Shown: piece by piece, positions 24,310 to 36,601 of the stretch
Position numbering within the stretch: position 1 is the first letter of the stretch
Layout: each line of letters begins with the position of its first letter
Assembly: GCA_964036315.1 (NCBI GenBank)
Contig: OZ038492.1
Location: 39,300,853 to 39,364,852 of the forward strand
Reading direction: 5' to 3'
Source: Acanthosepion esculentum
Taxonomy: Eukaryota; Mollusca; Cephalopoda; Sepiida; Sepiidae
DNA length: 64,000 nt
The notes under the pieces: model-generated
Database searches by the model: none
Seen by the model: the letters and a program-made list of their open reading frames with translations, nothing else
Told to the model about the DNA's origin: nothing
Made by a program: the position numbers and the translations under genes

Positions 24310-25440
24310 AAAAAATAAAAGTAAGAAAATAGAATGATGAAAAAGAAAGAAAGTGGAAAAGAAGAACGCAAAAGTGAGAAAAGAGAAAATAAAATGATTA
24401 AAGAATAAAGAAAGAAAGATGGAAAGAAAAACACAAAAATAAAAAGGAAGAAGCAGAATGGTAAAAAAAGAAAGAAAGAAGAATGAAAGAAAACAGAAAT
24501 GTAAAAAAAAGAGAAAATAGAATGATTAAAAGAGAAAGAAAGAGTGAAGAAAAACACCAAAGTAAAAAAAACAAAAACAAAATAACATGATTACAAGACA
24601 ACCAAAGAAATAAAAAAAATTAAAAAAAGAAAATAGAATGATTAAAAGAGATATGAGAGAAGGAAGAAAACAAGGTAGAAGCAAAGAAAAATCCAAAAGG
24701 AAAAAAAGAGAAAATAGAATGATTGAAACCAAAGAAGAAAGAAAGAAAGAAAGAAAGAGATGAAAGAAAGAAAAATCGTAAAGAAGAGAAAATACAATGA
24801 TTAAAAGAGAAAGAATAAAGAAAGAAGGAGAGGAAAGAATAGAAGAAAGAAAGAAAAAGAAAAATCCAAATAAAATGATAACAAGACAAATAAATAAATA
24901 AATAAGTAAAGAAAGAAAGAAAAAAAGAACGAAATAACCAAGGAAAAATAGAACGGCTAAAAGAGGAAAAAAGTAAGAGAAAAAGAAAAATACAAAAGTA
25001 AAATGTAGAAAATAAAATGATTACAAGACAAAGAAAGAAAGTAAAACAGGGAAAATAGAATGATTAAAATAAAATAAAGAAATTAAGAGTAAAAGAAAAA
25101 TACAAAAATAACAAAAGAGAAAATAAAATCATTACAAGACAAAGAAAGGAAGAAAGAAAAAGGGAATGAAAAACACAAAAGTAAAAAATAGAAATTACAA
25201 TTATTTAAAAAATAGTATAAATAAAAGACAGTGGAAAAGAAGAAAATGAAAACAAATATAATAAACAAAAACCATAATGATTATAAGAAAGATAAAAAGA
25301 AAGTTAAATAGAAAGATAAAAAGAAAGAAAAAAGACAGGTAAAAAGAAAGAAAAAAGAAAGATAAAAAGAAAGTAAGAAGAAAGAAAAACACGAAAGTAA
25401 CACAAAAAGAAAATAGAAAGAAGAAAAGAGAAATAGAACG
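24310..25440. repeat. Degenerate purine-rich satellite, GAAAATAGAATGATTAAAAG unit
   Basis: A landmark close to GAAAATAGAATGATTAAAAG or its ACAAGACA variant recurs near 24326, 24384, 24514, 24629, 24712, 24790, 25015, 25050 and 25115. It is spaced about 60-130 bases apart, with AAAAACACAAAAGTAAAA between copies. Confidence 0.8.
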
Positions 25441-25445
25441 AAAGA

Positions 25446-26580
25446 AAGATTTTATTCGTCAACAACAATCCGTCTACAAAGTGAATTATAAAGATATATA
25501 TTGAATGACAAATACAAAGTGATTGATAGTTGATAAAAAATGTTTTAATTAGTGCTTCATTGGAATAAACCGATTGCTAAGAATAGATGAATGATTGCTC
25601 CACACGAAAAAAATGTCAGAACGAGAAAAATGTCTGAGACGTAAACATTATGATGTCAACAAAATAAAAAAGGAACATTTTTCACAAATAGTATATTTTG
25701 GAATAAGAAATAAAACGTATCCAATTGTAATAAACTTTAAATTTGTTTGTCAACAATGTAACTAACCTTATGAATAAAGGTCAAAATTTGCATTGAATGT
25801 ATTTATCCTCCTATACTTTCTTTTGTTTTTTTTGTTTTTTGGTGGGGAAATATAGAATTCCGGACGAAAATGTCAATATCTAAATAAAAGTTTTATCAGG
25901 GATAAGGTTTTCATTGTATATGTTAAGATTTTCCTCGTAGTAGCCCTTGAAATAAGTCAGTGTAGATATTATTTTAACAAGTACGAGACTAAAATAAAAG
26001 AAATAAAAATGAGAACGCACAGAATCAAAAAAAATGAAATGAATGAATAACGTCACCGCTTAAATGTGAGGTTCTGCACGAAAACCCCAATTCAGTATCT
26101 AAAGCAAAGTTCCATCCTGATAAGGACTTAGTGTAATATGGTAGCTGTTTACTATTATTAGAACCAATAGAATAAAACCAACTAATCAGAATAGACTCGC
26201 ATTACTAATTAGGAGTTAAGCATAAAATCTAAGGCAAACCATGACCTGATGAGAAAATTATTGTCACTTTTCAGAATGACATTGCAAGTGCATACTTCGT
26301 AAAATGATATCCATCAATGCTTCGCCATAACACAAACAGACTTACAATTTCTGCTTAATCAGTTCAATAGAATATTGTAATAACAAGTACGTTTAAATGA
26401 AGAAGAGATATCAATTCAGTCTATCGGAATTGATTTTGAACGGAATAGCAGATTGTTTCCACAAGGAGTGAAAGAATACTTTCACAGGATGCTTTTACAA
26501 GTAAGGATAGGGATGATTAAGCTATCTTTACAAAACAATTTCATTTATTTTTTTCCTTTAAGTATCGAAAATAAAGTATT
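25446..26580. other. Unassigned sequence with a faint duplicated segment
   Basis: 25855-25925 and 26065-26135 look like diverged copies (ACGAAAA, TATCTAAA, ATCAGGGATAAGG / ATCCTGATAAGGA). There is no coding evidence. Confidence 0.4.
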
Positions 26581-27050
26581 AATTCTGAATGACTGAATGA
26601 AGGAAGTAAGGAAGAAGGAAGAGAGGTAGGTAGGTAACTAGGTATGAAGGAAGGAAGTAAGGTAAGAAGGAAGAAAAAGGAGGAGGAAGGGAGGAAGATT
26701 GGAAAAAGGAAGGAAGGAAAGAAAGAAGGAAGGAAGGGGGTTGGAAGGAAAGAAAGAAAGAATGGAGGAAGGGGGAATAAAGAAAGGAAGATTGGTAAAT
26801 TGAAACAAAGGAACGAAGGAGTCAGGTATGAACGGAGGAAGAATAGGAGGGATGTAAATTGGAAGGAAAGAAGGAAATGAGGGAGGAAGTTAAAGTGGGA
26901 GATTGAAAGGGGGGAGGGAGATGGGAATGAAGGGACGAAGGCGGAACGTACGAAAAAGGAATGAATGAATGAATGAATGGGGAAGGATATTGGAAAGAAA
27001 GGATTAAGAATTGAAGGAAGGAAGGAAGGAAAATTATTTCGACATAATCC
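26581..27050. repeat. (GGAA)n-rich purine minisatellite
   Basis: GAAGGAAGGAAG-type units with GGAGGAAG and ATTGGAA variants. A (GAAT)n run lies at 26960-26978. Open frames on both strands are artefacts. Confidence 0.92.
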
Positions 27051-27104
27051 AGAATAAAAATTTGGAAGTGTGTCCTTCGGATGATAGAAAATGGGGATTG
27101 ATGT

Positions 27105-27268
27105 TTCATTTACATTTTTGAAGATTGCAGGTGGCAGGGAAACATGAAACCGGAAGAGAGTTCCACAGGGGAGACGTACGAGAATGTAAATTATTAGAAT
27201 ATAACTTACGGATACATGTGGCTAGTTCAGCAGTAAAACGGTGGGACCTTCTTGCCAACCTAGTAATA
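27105..27268 (-). mobile_element. LINE-A C-terminal fragment
   Basis: The minus strand reads ITRLARRSHRFTAELATC, then LYSNNLHSRTSPLWNSLPVS, then NLQKCK and a stop. This is the end of the RT protein seen at 36747-37691. It is adjacent to an oppositely oriented copy of nearly the same region. Confidence 0.85.
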
Positions 27269-27279
27269 CCGTTAGATTT

Positions 27280-27545
27280 ATACAGTCGAGATCGGTCCTA
27301 AGTTGGCATCACGATTTCAATCAGTTTCCCCATTGCCCTTACGTGGCTTCCCTGTATCTTGCCCACACATATTTACTTAGCAATTTTCCAAGTGAGCTTT
27401 ACACATTTACTTCGACCGTACGAATATAGGCGTACTACTAAACTGGCAAGTAGTTTTCATCGTCTTACTGTTGAAAAAGCGAGAGATAATCCGTTCCCGC
27501 TTGTTGAATTCTATTCCAGCTACTTGCGTTCAAGTCAACTATGAT
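27280..27545 (+). mobile_element. LINE-A RT C-terminal fragment, opposite orientation
   Basis: The + strand reads PKLASRFQSVS and, after frameshifts, RTTKLASSFHRLTVEKARDN and VEFYSSYLRSS. It corresponds to the DLASRLQS...TRLASCSHPFTVETV part of the 36747-37691 protein. Because it overlaps the region in the neighbouring minus-strand piece, the two are separate insertions or a rearranged pair, not one simple 5' inversion. Confidence 0.75.
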
Positions 27546-28460
27546 TTCAAAGGTTTAAGGGCAACACCAATAGGCATTCTCTTTCTTCCTGAATATTGTT
27601 CTGTTATTGTTTTTCACTTCAATAACGTTTTCTCATCTTCATCCAATCCTGGGAATGATGATAAACTACATCCGTCAGCAAGGCCTTTCTCTGGTCGGGA
27701 TGTTGGATGTTTTGAGGGGCATGGAACCACCTCTTCACTGCTGTTGTTTCCAAGTTCACCGTGTCTCAAGGTGATAGCACCTGTTATGGACCCCGGAAAA
27801 AACACTATGAAACTATAAAAATACATTTTCATAGTAAAAAACAAGCAATGTATTTTATATAAAAACATAACCAACGACACCTATAACCAACAATAAATGT
27901 TATCTATAGGTGAAGGCATGCTACTCTGTTCTAATATTAAATAACCTATAGGGGTTGATTTAGATTCCGACATTAAATAACCTATAGTGGTTGATAGGAT
28001 AAACAAAAAACAACCAACCAATCACAATGAAAGATCTCTTTCATGACATTAATCCACATAATATGCGACAATTTCTTAAAGAAATTCCAAAAATATAACG
28101 TCAACAAAACTACAATGTAAAGCACACACATCACCGCCTCTATGTCCACAAAAACATGTATATGCACAAAAGCTGAGTATCATCTACATGTATACAAATA
28201 TCAAATCATAATAATATTTTTATTACTTCAAAGCACCCATGAAAATTAAATTTCGGTATTAAATGACATAACGCGTTGAAATATCGTTAGACAAATAAAA
28301 CAATTTTTCACTCTTCACTTGCGTGTCGGGGGCACTATCTTAATAATTTTGGTCAGATTATCGACTTCCGGCTTAAAGTAAATAAATTTATTAGGGCGAA
28401 AATGTATTGAAAATATACCAATCTTATACAGTAAGTTTACCTCATGGATTATGAAACGCA
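27546..28460. other. Unassigned sequence
   Basis: A short direct repeat ACATTAAATAACCTATAG / ATATTAAATAACCTATAG lies at about 27935-27990. The 115- and 88-residue frames at 27471-27880 overlap on opposite strands and show no domain. Confidence 0.4.
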
Positions 28461-28464
28461 GTTC

Positions 28465-28600
28465 GTTGGGCATTTCGATGTGGTGTAATGGTTAGGAGGC
28501 TTGCCTCACTAAACCAATCTACAATTGAGTAGTGAGTTCGATCCTCGCTGGTTGCTCCATACTTTCGACCTTGCGCGACATGTAAGGTACGCTGAGTAAA
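28465..28600 (+). mobile_element. tRNA-derived SINE (second family), copy 2
   Basis: The + strand has an A-box-like TGGTGTAATGGTTAGGAGGC and a B-box-like GAGTTCGATCCTCGCTGG at normal tRNA spacing (about 70 bases). A non-tRNA tail follows, CATACTTTCGACCTTGCGCG, shared with 8770-8840. The tRNA part does not fold with a proper acceptor stem that I can see, so it is a SINE rather than a tRNA gene. Confidence 0.82.
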
Positions 28601-29059
28601 TTATTATAAAACATGTTTCGCTTCCTCACAAACGAACGAGTATGGGATAATTAAAAGTAGTAATGGCAAAAATGAAAGTAGGTTAAATTTAGAATTTGCA
28701 TGCATCGGGCACCACAATTTAAATCAAATGATTGAGCATCTTTAACTTTTCAACGAACATTTTAACCAGAGTTGTATTCCTCAGCCAAACATTTTCCCTT
28801 CTTCGTATTATAGTTATTCTCTGTTTGTATGGAAATGTGTAAGATTTTACCTGTGTGTACAAAAGGTGCATAACTCTGTATGAAATGTCTAGAACTATCT
28901 GCTTCTTGTGAAATAAAAGAAAACGAAAATATTAACTTAATTATACTAATAGTGGGTAGATGTCCGTGTGTGTAATATGTTTGATGAGGTCGAATAGGCA
29001 GCTGATCTAAAACATATGTTGTTAATTGAGGCAAGTAATGACTTGTTCATTTTAACGCC
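28601..29059. other. Unassigned sequence
   Basis: Nothing recognised. The 90-residue minus frame at 29034-28762 lacks a motif. Confidence 0.4.
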
Positions 29060-29440
29060 TCCTAAAAGAAACTCATCGCTATTAATCGTCTTGAAGAGCC
29101 TTTTCTTTTGCCTTATATCAGCATGACTGATACTAACCTCCGAGAGTGTGACTCATTGGACCTTCTCGGGAAAAGGTTTCCAACTAATCTGAAGTTGGTC
29201 AATTGAATCCATTTCTAGGTTTGCTGCTGCAATATTCTGTCCACTGAATCTTGCTAGACAAATTTCTTACCAATTTCTTCACCATTATAAGGCCCATGCG
29301 TTCAATATTGTTGTCACATCTGGTCTGGTGTTTCTATTATATATCTAGAGATTTATGATAAAATTAAAAAAAAGAATCTGCAACATTATCGATCCTGTCC
29401 TGGTATTATGGCTTCAGTCGCCCTCCTAACGTGGCTTTAC
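29060..29440 (+). mobile_element. LINE-A RT C-terminal fragment
   Basis: The + strand in shifting frames reads MTDTNLRE-CDSLDLLG (compare MSDAERFENTSLRLHG at 37330), then QYCCHIWSGV, and KRICNIIDPVL (compare RRICNVIGPDL). Several stops. Confidence 0.75.
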
Positions 29441-29995
29441 TGTGCGTGTCTGTAAATATTTCCACGGTAATTGTTCAGATGAGGTTTCCTCTTTGGCAAC
29501 TCGACTTTACGAATTTTAGCGCACTAATAGATTGGCAGATAGATTTCATGATTTTGCATTTGACATTGGTAGATGTAACCGTAAGTTCTATGCTAACAGT
29601 TTCTTCTCTTTCATTTCTCCCTTGTTGACTTTCTTCAGGATTCCTCTCTCCTTTATCGCCTTTTTCCCGCTCATATTCTTTCATACGCAGTAACCCCTTG
29701 CGTCTTCTTTGTCCCCTTGCTTACGGTGATTAAAAGAAAATTATTTGCATTTGTATGCAAACGCGTGTAAATATTGAATTATACAAAGCAAAATACTGTA
29801 TATTTATATTAAAGTGTTCAGAAAGTAGTTATGATTCACCACATTCTTCGCATTCTATGTGATGTATGCCATCAAAAACATGGCGATCATGGTTCTCCAC
29901 AATTTTCTTTCATTTATAGTACTTGATATATTTTGTCTTTTTGCAAACTATTCGAAACCCCACTCCGCCAAGTTCACCAGGTAGGTTCTACGTTG
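29441..29995. other. Unassigned sequence
   Basis: No motif in the 65-69 residue frames on either strand; nothing else seen. Confidence 0.4.
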
Positions 29996-30300
29996 CTTGA
30001 AGAAGAAGAAGAAGAAGAAGAAGAAGAAGAAGAAGAAGAAGAAGAAGAAGAAGAAGAAGAAGAAGAAGAAGACTCGGAAGAAGAAGAAGAAGAAGACTCG
30101 GAAGAAGAAGACTCGGAAGAAGAAGACTCGGAAGAAGAAGACTCGGAAGAAGAAGAAGAAGACTCGGAAGAAGAAGAAGACTCGGAAGAAGAAGAAGACT
30201 CGGAAGAAGAAGAAGAAGAAGAAGAAGAAGAAGAAGAAGAAGAAGAAGAAGATCATGATGATGATGATGAAGTATATGAAACACAAGTAGCAGAAGAAGA
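29996..30300. repeat. (GAA)n with GACTCG insertions, coding-like minisatellite
   Basis: A pure GAA run to about 30070 is followed by units of GAAGAAGACTCG with one to three extra GAA, ending with GAAGAAGATCATGATGATGATG. All three + frames and the minus frames stay open because the unit is a multiple of three. The Glu-rich, Lys-rich or Phe-rich products are therefore artefacts unless expression is shown. Confidence 0.95.
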
Positions 30301-30339
30301 AATGTAACTTGAAAACACACTCCATCTCTAAAGATACCG

Positions 30340-30610
30340 GACAAATGGTCGGTTCACTGTTTTGCTCCAGAAAGTACCTGACTCCTCCTGTCATTCTCTA
30401 CCTTTATAAAAGCCGAAAGATCAATCTGAAAATGCAGTACTCCTGTGATATTTGGCCAGGAGCTGCCCAGTCTATACATCCCAGTCCCGATAGAGTCCAA
30501 AAGCATCTCCGCATCCTTGTCGGCGACGAATTATTTACCACCTTGCAATCGCCTTCTCACAGACGAAACGTCTCAAGTCTCTCGCTGAGTCTTATCATGA
30601 CAACTAATAT
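30340..30610 (+). mobile_element. LINE RT C-terminal fragment (KYLTPP subfamily)
   Basis: The + frame reads MVGSLFCSRKYLTPPVILYL, then MQYSCDIWPG, SPDRVQKHLR and SHRRNVSSLSL. It is a clear sister of the minus-strand fragment at 19785-20150. It is open across this stretch but lacks the RT catalytic region. Confidence 0.82.
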
Positions 30611-30654
30611 ATTAGTTTATATCATCGGAACAGACCGGGTTCTATAGCGTGGTC

Positions 30655-30840
30655 TACCGCAGAAATAAATGGCAACCTACTTCGGGAAAAAATATGATCG
30701 CCTAAGAGTGTATCACGCAGGGTACATGACGGACGGAACACTTGCTTAAAAGCGCGAGGCAAAATGAAAGGATGGGAATTGCTAGTTAAAAGACTGCTAC
30801 ACATGGTGTTTCTTTGTGTTCGGTGCTCAATTTGAACCAA
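30655..30840 (-). mobile_element. LINE RT C-terminal fragment, inverted
   Basis: The minus frame (30840-30622) contains NSHPFILPRAFKQVFRPS, similar in position and pattern to the SHPFTVETV...LFYSNSF region of LINE-A. It sits head-to-head with the + fragment at 30340. Confidence 0.55.
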
Positions 30841-31587
30841 AATTGGCTCTTTACAGCTTTTTCGATTAAAACCCTATCACATTATAAACGTCATGTATCG
30901 GTTTACTCGTGATGACAATTCAATTTCCTATCAGACGCAATTTCCTATCCTTCAACTTTGATACAAAGATATAACAAAATCATAATTTTTACGTACATAA
31001 TTATTATCCTAACACCCGCATGTAAAAGATGGAAAGCGTGTTCATATAAAACATGGTACCTACCTTAGTAGTGCTATATGCGTGGCCTTTTACCAGACTA
31101 TATTTAGTTTACACATATTTTATTTGAACTTTTGACAGACTTTACCGTCAAAAAAATTAAAGAGAATCATAAAAACATGGAAATATGCGACAAAAACAAA
31201 AGTGTGCGCGTAAGAAAAGCATATGACAAAAACATCTGAGGTTGTGTAGGAGGGAAAAATAAGAGGAAATTCTCGGATGATTCGTTTATTTTTTTTATAC
31301 TTTTTGTTATCTTTAATGCCAAAAGAAAACTGGTTATTCAGTAATGAAAAAGCAAAAGAATAAGTTTTTATAAGTCGTTGTGTTGTTTAGGAAGCGTACA
31401 CACGTTTACACCATAAAACAAGACAAATGAATATTTAAAGAAAAGAATAAAGCAAGAAAATATTAAGGAATTTGATAGAAGTATGCCTTCAAAAGATGCC
31501 ATTTTCAAACAGGTGTGGACACTATTCATAACTTAAACCAAAAAAATGCAAACAAATGTATACACTCTCTCTTTCTCTCGCTCTCTA

Positions 31588-31589
<2 letters not shown>
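30841..31589. other. Unassigned AT-rich sequence
   Basis: Nothing recognised. Confidence 0.45.

Positions 31590-31659
<70 letters not shown>
31590..31659. repeat. (CT)n/(TA)n microsatellite
   Basis: A short CTCTCT lead then about 35 TA units. Confidence 0.95.
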
Positions 31660-31662
<3 letters not shown>

Positions 31663-31739
31663 GAATATGATAGACAAGGAGAGTTTCTTTTTCCGTTTTG
31701 GTGGGAGTAAAGGCGTGTAAAAATTGTCCGTAGTGTCAG

Positions 31740-31860
31740 TGTTGTCTTCTGAGGGACTTTATCAAAAATGTTATTGTTTTGTTTTGTTTTTTTAAATGTT
31801 TAAAAATTTCGGAACGCTCATAAATATTCATCGGGTTAGCTGAAATGTCAAGCAAAATAT
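31740..31860 (-). mobile_element. PLE terminal repeat fragment
   Basis: The minus strand contains TGATAAAGTCCCTCAGAAGA (31765-31745) and, 5' of it, AGCTAACCCGATGAATATTT. Both landmarks recur on the + strand at 32440-32680 and partly at 33110-33300. Confidence 0.7.
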
Positions 31861-31924
31861 GGAGTACATGACGTGACCACTCTTGATTATTCGTAACACT
31901 ACCTACAAAATCCCTAACACCCAC

Positions 31925-32345
31925 TATTCAAAACAATTTATCCAACCTAAGCATCAAAATAATTACAACCACATACAAGACTATTATAGATATGATCAGA
32001 AACAAAAATATCCATAAAACTAATAATTCTGATGCAGGCATATAAAAAAATAAATTGCTAGAACTGCTCCTTACATTATATTGCGGAAACTTAAAAAAAC
32101 ATATCTATGAACACAAAAGAGACATTGTATACAAGAGTTTATCAAATGCATTAGTTCAACTAACAGTTTTAATCTAAAGAATGTCACACTTATTAAAAAA
32201 TAACTTACTTAGAAGGAGATTTCTCGAGAGTGCCTCTATCGAGTCTTAATATTAATTTGAGCATCGGATTTTTTCAATATCTCCAGTGCTGAAAGAATTG
32301 CTACTTCCCAAGATAACATGACTACAATGATTTTCTTGATTTAGA
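31925..32345 (+). pseudogene. PLE C-terminal GIY-YIG endonuclease pseudogene
   Basis: Frameshifted + translation gives NSDAGI, then a YIAET/YCGN block and KKHIYEHKRDIVYKSLSNAL, then RRRFLESASIES, INLSIGFF and LLP-like segments. This is the order of the GIY-YIG nuclease domain that ends PLE proteins. A pLTR follows at 32440-32680, in the correct order for the 3' end of a PLE. Confidence 0.82.
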
Positions 32346-32439
32346 GAAAACGATAAAATGTATACAATCATATTATTCAAATATATAACATATAAATTAA
32401 ACGCAAACTAAAATAATTTATATAGTAATTTGCAGAAAA

Positions 32440-32680
32440 ATAATCATGAACATCACTTACTGCCTTTCGTTCAGCGAATATTAGATTATATCACTCCTTA
32501 TCATCTATAGTTTGCCTAACTTTTCAGCTAACCCGATGAAAATTCATAGGCGTTCCTAAACTCAACCATTTTGAAAAGACAATAACACTTTGCCCTTGTA
32601 TATAAATAGTTGTGAAAAAATAAAATGCTTGCATTTGTCTTGTTAAAGTCCGTCAGAGGACGAAACACATTGACTAAAAT
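32440..32680 (+). mobile_element. PLE terminal repeat with hammerhead-like remnant
   Basis: Landmarks TTAGATTATATCACTCC, CAGCTAACCCGATGAAAATT and, at 32641-32670, TGTTAAAGTCCGTCAGAGGACGAAAC. The GTCC/GGAC pair followed by GAAAC mirrors hammerhead stem II plus its core, but the CUGAUGA half is degenerate. Confidence 0.7.
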
Positions 32681-32926
32681 GAGTTTCTTCTGCGATAGGC
32701 AACAAAAAACTACAGACGAACTTGATCGCCGAAATTCACCGAAAACTATCGCAATAATCAAAATTTAGGAATCCAAAAATTCAGGATTCTGGGTCCGGTG
32801 CCGGTCCAGAATCTTCTTAATTGGCTCACGGAGTCTGCCTGATTCCAAAATAGTATGATATGTTGGGATACGTTCTCTTGGTGTAAAGTTGAAAAAGTAT
32901 GTCAGTGACAGACTGACATTTGGTTT

Positions 32927-32929
<3 letters not shown>

Positions 32930-32980
<51 letters not shown>
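32930..32980. repeat. (TA)n microsatellite
   Basis: About 25 TA units. Confidence 0.95.
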
Positions 32981-32983
<3 letters not shown>

Positions 32984-33109
32984 TGAAAACAAGAATAAAA
33001 CAAAAGGAATGAATACAAATGGTAAATGTTAATGCATAAATTAATCCCATACTAAAATGTTTTAAATATTAACTGCATAAAATTTTCAAAAAATTGAACA
33101 ACATCATTT

Positions 33110-33300
33110 ACACACTTTCGTTTATTAGACATTGAATTATGTTCCCTCCATTATTTACCTAGACATTTCAGTTTATCTCATGAATATTTATGAGCGTCTT
33201 TTTAATTTTGAAAAGTGAACAATATTTTTTACTTTTGTTCATAAATGCTTTTTGCAAAATAAAATCTTTATACTTGTCTTGATAAAGTTTTCTTTTTTGT
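33110..33300 (+). mobile_element. PLE terminal repeat fragment
   Basis: Contains TTAGACATTGAATTATGTTCC, CATTTCAGTTTATCTCATGA and CTTGTCTTGATAAAGTTTTC, matching the order in 32440-32680. The hammerhead-like stem is lost. Confidence 0.6.
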
Positions 33301-33384
33301 CTTTATTCATATTGTTCTTTTAAGGATATATGTTTTGCACACAGACAAATTCACACACATGTGACGTATTACACATCTACAAAT

Positions 33385-33911
33385 CTGCAATTCGTCCTTG
33401 CTTGAATACTGTTGCCAGATCTGGTCTGGTATCCCTGCCATTCATCTCGTGGTTCTCGACAAAATCTGTAATGTAATCGGACCTGAATTGGCTTCTCGAT
33501 TTCATAAACTTTTTCACAGACGTGATGTGTCTTCCCTATCTCTTTTCTCTATTTTTTTCATGGCTACTGCCCTGATGAGCCTTTTTCGCTGGTGGTCCGA
33601 CTACATGAATTTAAGTGTGCTACTACATTGGCATCTCGGTCCCACGCATTTATGTTGAAATAGTTAAATGTAAACGCCACTTCTACTCCAACATTTTCTT
33701 TACTTGCACTTCCCGACATGGAACTCCCATCCTCTGACTTCCTCTCCCTGATAGCTACAATCCTCAAAAAATTAAGTGCAACGTCAGTTGCCACATTCTG
33801 CTGCCTGTACTATTTTTCCATTCCTGTATCCTTCTACACTCACTATTTTTCTCTCATTTTCACTCTCCGTAACCCCCTGCGTGCTAGTGAAAGCCATGGC
33901 TTGTGGTGAAA

Positions 33912-33912
<1 letters not shown>
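33385..33912 (+). mobile_element. LINE-A 3' fragment ending in (TA)n
   Basis: The + strand reads LEYCCQIWSGIPAIHLVVLD and ICNVIGPELASRFHKLFHRR, then after frameshifts the SRTS/WNS-like end and the 3' UTR with CTCCGTAACCCCCTGCGTGC and GGTGAAATACT. This matches the protein and UTR at 36602-37160. The 3' end runs straight into (TA)n. Confidence 0.88.
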
Positions 33913-35129
<1,217 letters not shown>

Positions 35130-35545
35130 TTGTTTTTTGTAAACACATTAGTTCACTGTTCTTTAATTACGGAGGTGATAATAGCTCTCCACACCTTTCT
35201 GTCCTTTGTTGCTTTAAACAATGTTTATTTCCTTACTATCCCTTCTTTTAACTATTTATACAGACTCGTTTCATGTTATTCAATTTTTACCTCTGCATAT
35301 TTGACTTCAATATGTCCAGTGAGTATCAAATTCACAAAGCCTTCTTTCCTTATTTTAAATACTCGATTTTTCCACTGCCACGTTTTAATGTCCTTCTAGC
35401 TCCCATTTTCTTTTAAAATTCCTCGTTGCTCAAATACTCCGTTCATGTTATTCGCCGCATTCTTCTGTAAAACTATATATCTATTGCCTCACTGTATCAC
35501 TGTAGTTGTCGAACATTCATTGCCATATAGGAGGACTGATATTAC
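35130..35545 (-). mobile_element. LINE-B C-terminal fragment
   Basis: The minus strand reads VISVLLYGNE at 35545, YIVLQKNA, then NLILTGHIEVK and, at about 35215-35165, KATKDRKVWRAIITSVIKEQ. It aligns with the + strand copy at 61350-61730. Frames are broken. Confidence 0.75.
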
Positions 35546-36600
35546 GTAAACAGTTTTCTTTGTTTTATAAGATATAAACTCTTATATTTTACGGTCAATA
35601 AGTGAAGCACAAACAAGTAAGAGACGCCTACAAATAAATTTTACTAACTTCACTACATAAAAAAATATTTTTACAGTTCTGTACAAACTAATTATATAAG
35701 TGGTTTCTGGAACCAGATTGGGTAGAACAAGTCACATTATGTGTTTTCTCTGACGTCCACGTTGGCGCAGGTTACTGTCTATGTACCTACGCAAAATTCA
35801 AATAGTGATTCGTAGCCGATCATCGGCTGGCCATAACAATAAAAACAGCTCGCCAGCAGCAGATAAAAACGAAAAGTCAGGGAACAAGCCCTTGCCTCGA
35901 TCAACAGCATAGAGTGACCTTAGCATGACAACGCATCAGTCAGCAATGATTTTTCTACGCTGAAAAACATAGAAAGCCGTGACGAATGTAAGTACTGTCG
36001 CCTCTTTTTTTGTTCATCGTGTTTAAAATTACTGCTATCGCACGCAATCAGTCCGCAGTCACTGATACATGTATCTGCCTGTATAAATGTTATTACTATA
36101 TTTAGTTGGTCTTCTTTTTTCTGCGAAGATCATTTCTTCGCATTGTTTATGATTTTTGTTGTATTTGTAGGAACGACACGCGGGTTTTATTTTTTCAATT
36201 AAAATCCTGACAAACTGACCCCACAGTTTCTAACGAAATCTTGATGCTTAATACAAATGAAGAAATTTTCTTCTCTAAATGTTGTAATTACTTTCGCATT
36301 TAGATTACTGTAGCATTTCCTTGATAATAAATGAAACAAACTCTGTTGAAGTTTTAATAATATATTTTAAATCTACGTTATAATCAAAAGAAAAAGCTGC
36401 CCGTGTAATTAATATCTAATCAAGGTTTTAATCTTTAATTACAACAATTTCATTAATGAAATTTTATGACTCACGCAAATGTCTGAAGCAAACGATTGCG
36501 TCAGAACAACAAAAGAAATGACTTCTCCGTCCAACGCGATTCTATTTTTTATTTTTCGGGATCCGTCATTTCATGATGTGCGCATCCTTGCTCCCTTGAA
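35546..36600. other. Unassigned; GC-richer island at 35700-36010
   Basis: The island is more complex than its flanks and contains a donor-like AATGTAAGTACT at about 35987. A non-coding first exon is possible but I have no supporting promoter or acceptor evidence. The remainder is AT-rich. Confidence 0.3.
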
Positions 36601-36601
36601 C

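Larger units (their letters stand above)
22000..25445. repeat. 3.4 kb strongly purine-biased (A/G on +) tract
   Basis: The + strand is overwhelmingly A and G, with GAAA/AAAG motifs throughout, interrupted only at about 23700-23830 and 24000-24240. Minus-strand F/S/L-rich frames of up to 160 codons are composition artefacts. The strand asymmetry implies expansion of polypurine satellite units. Confidence 0.9.

Noticed and set aside
22340..25392. Series of F/S/L-rich minus-strand ORFs resembling membrane proteins
   Set aside because: They read the pyrimidine complement of the polypurine tract. Composition alone explains them, and no conserved motif is seen.
28465..28560. Functional tRNA gene
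   Set aside because: A- and B-box-like sequences are present, but no acceptor-stem pairing was seen and a SINE tail follows that is shared with 8770-8840.
29933..30394. Acidic Glu-rich protein (and Lys-rich, Leu-rich and Phe-rich alternatives)
   Set aside because: All frames of the GAA minisatellite are open; nothing selects one as real.
30340..30840. Single LINE copy with 5' inversion (twin priming)
   Set aside because: The order and orientation of the two segments do not fit: the more 3' segment is on the wrong side and strand.
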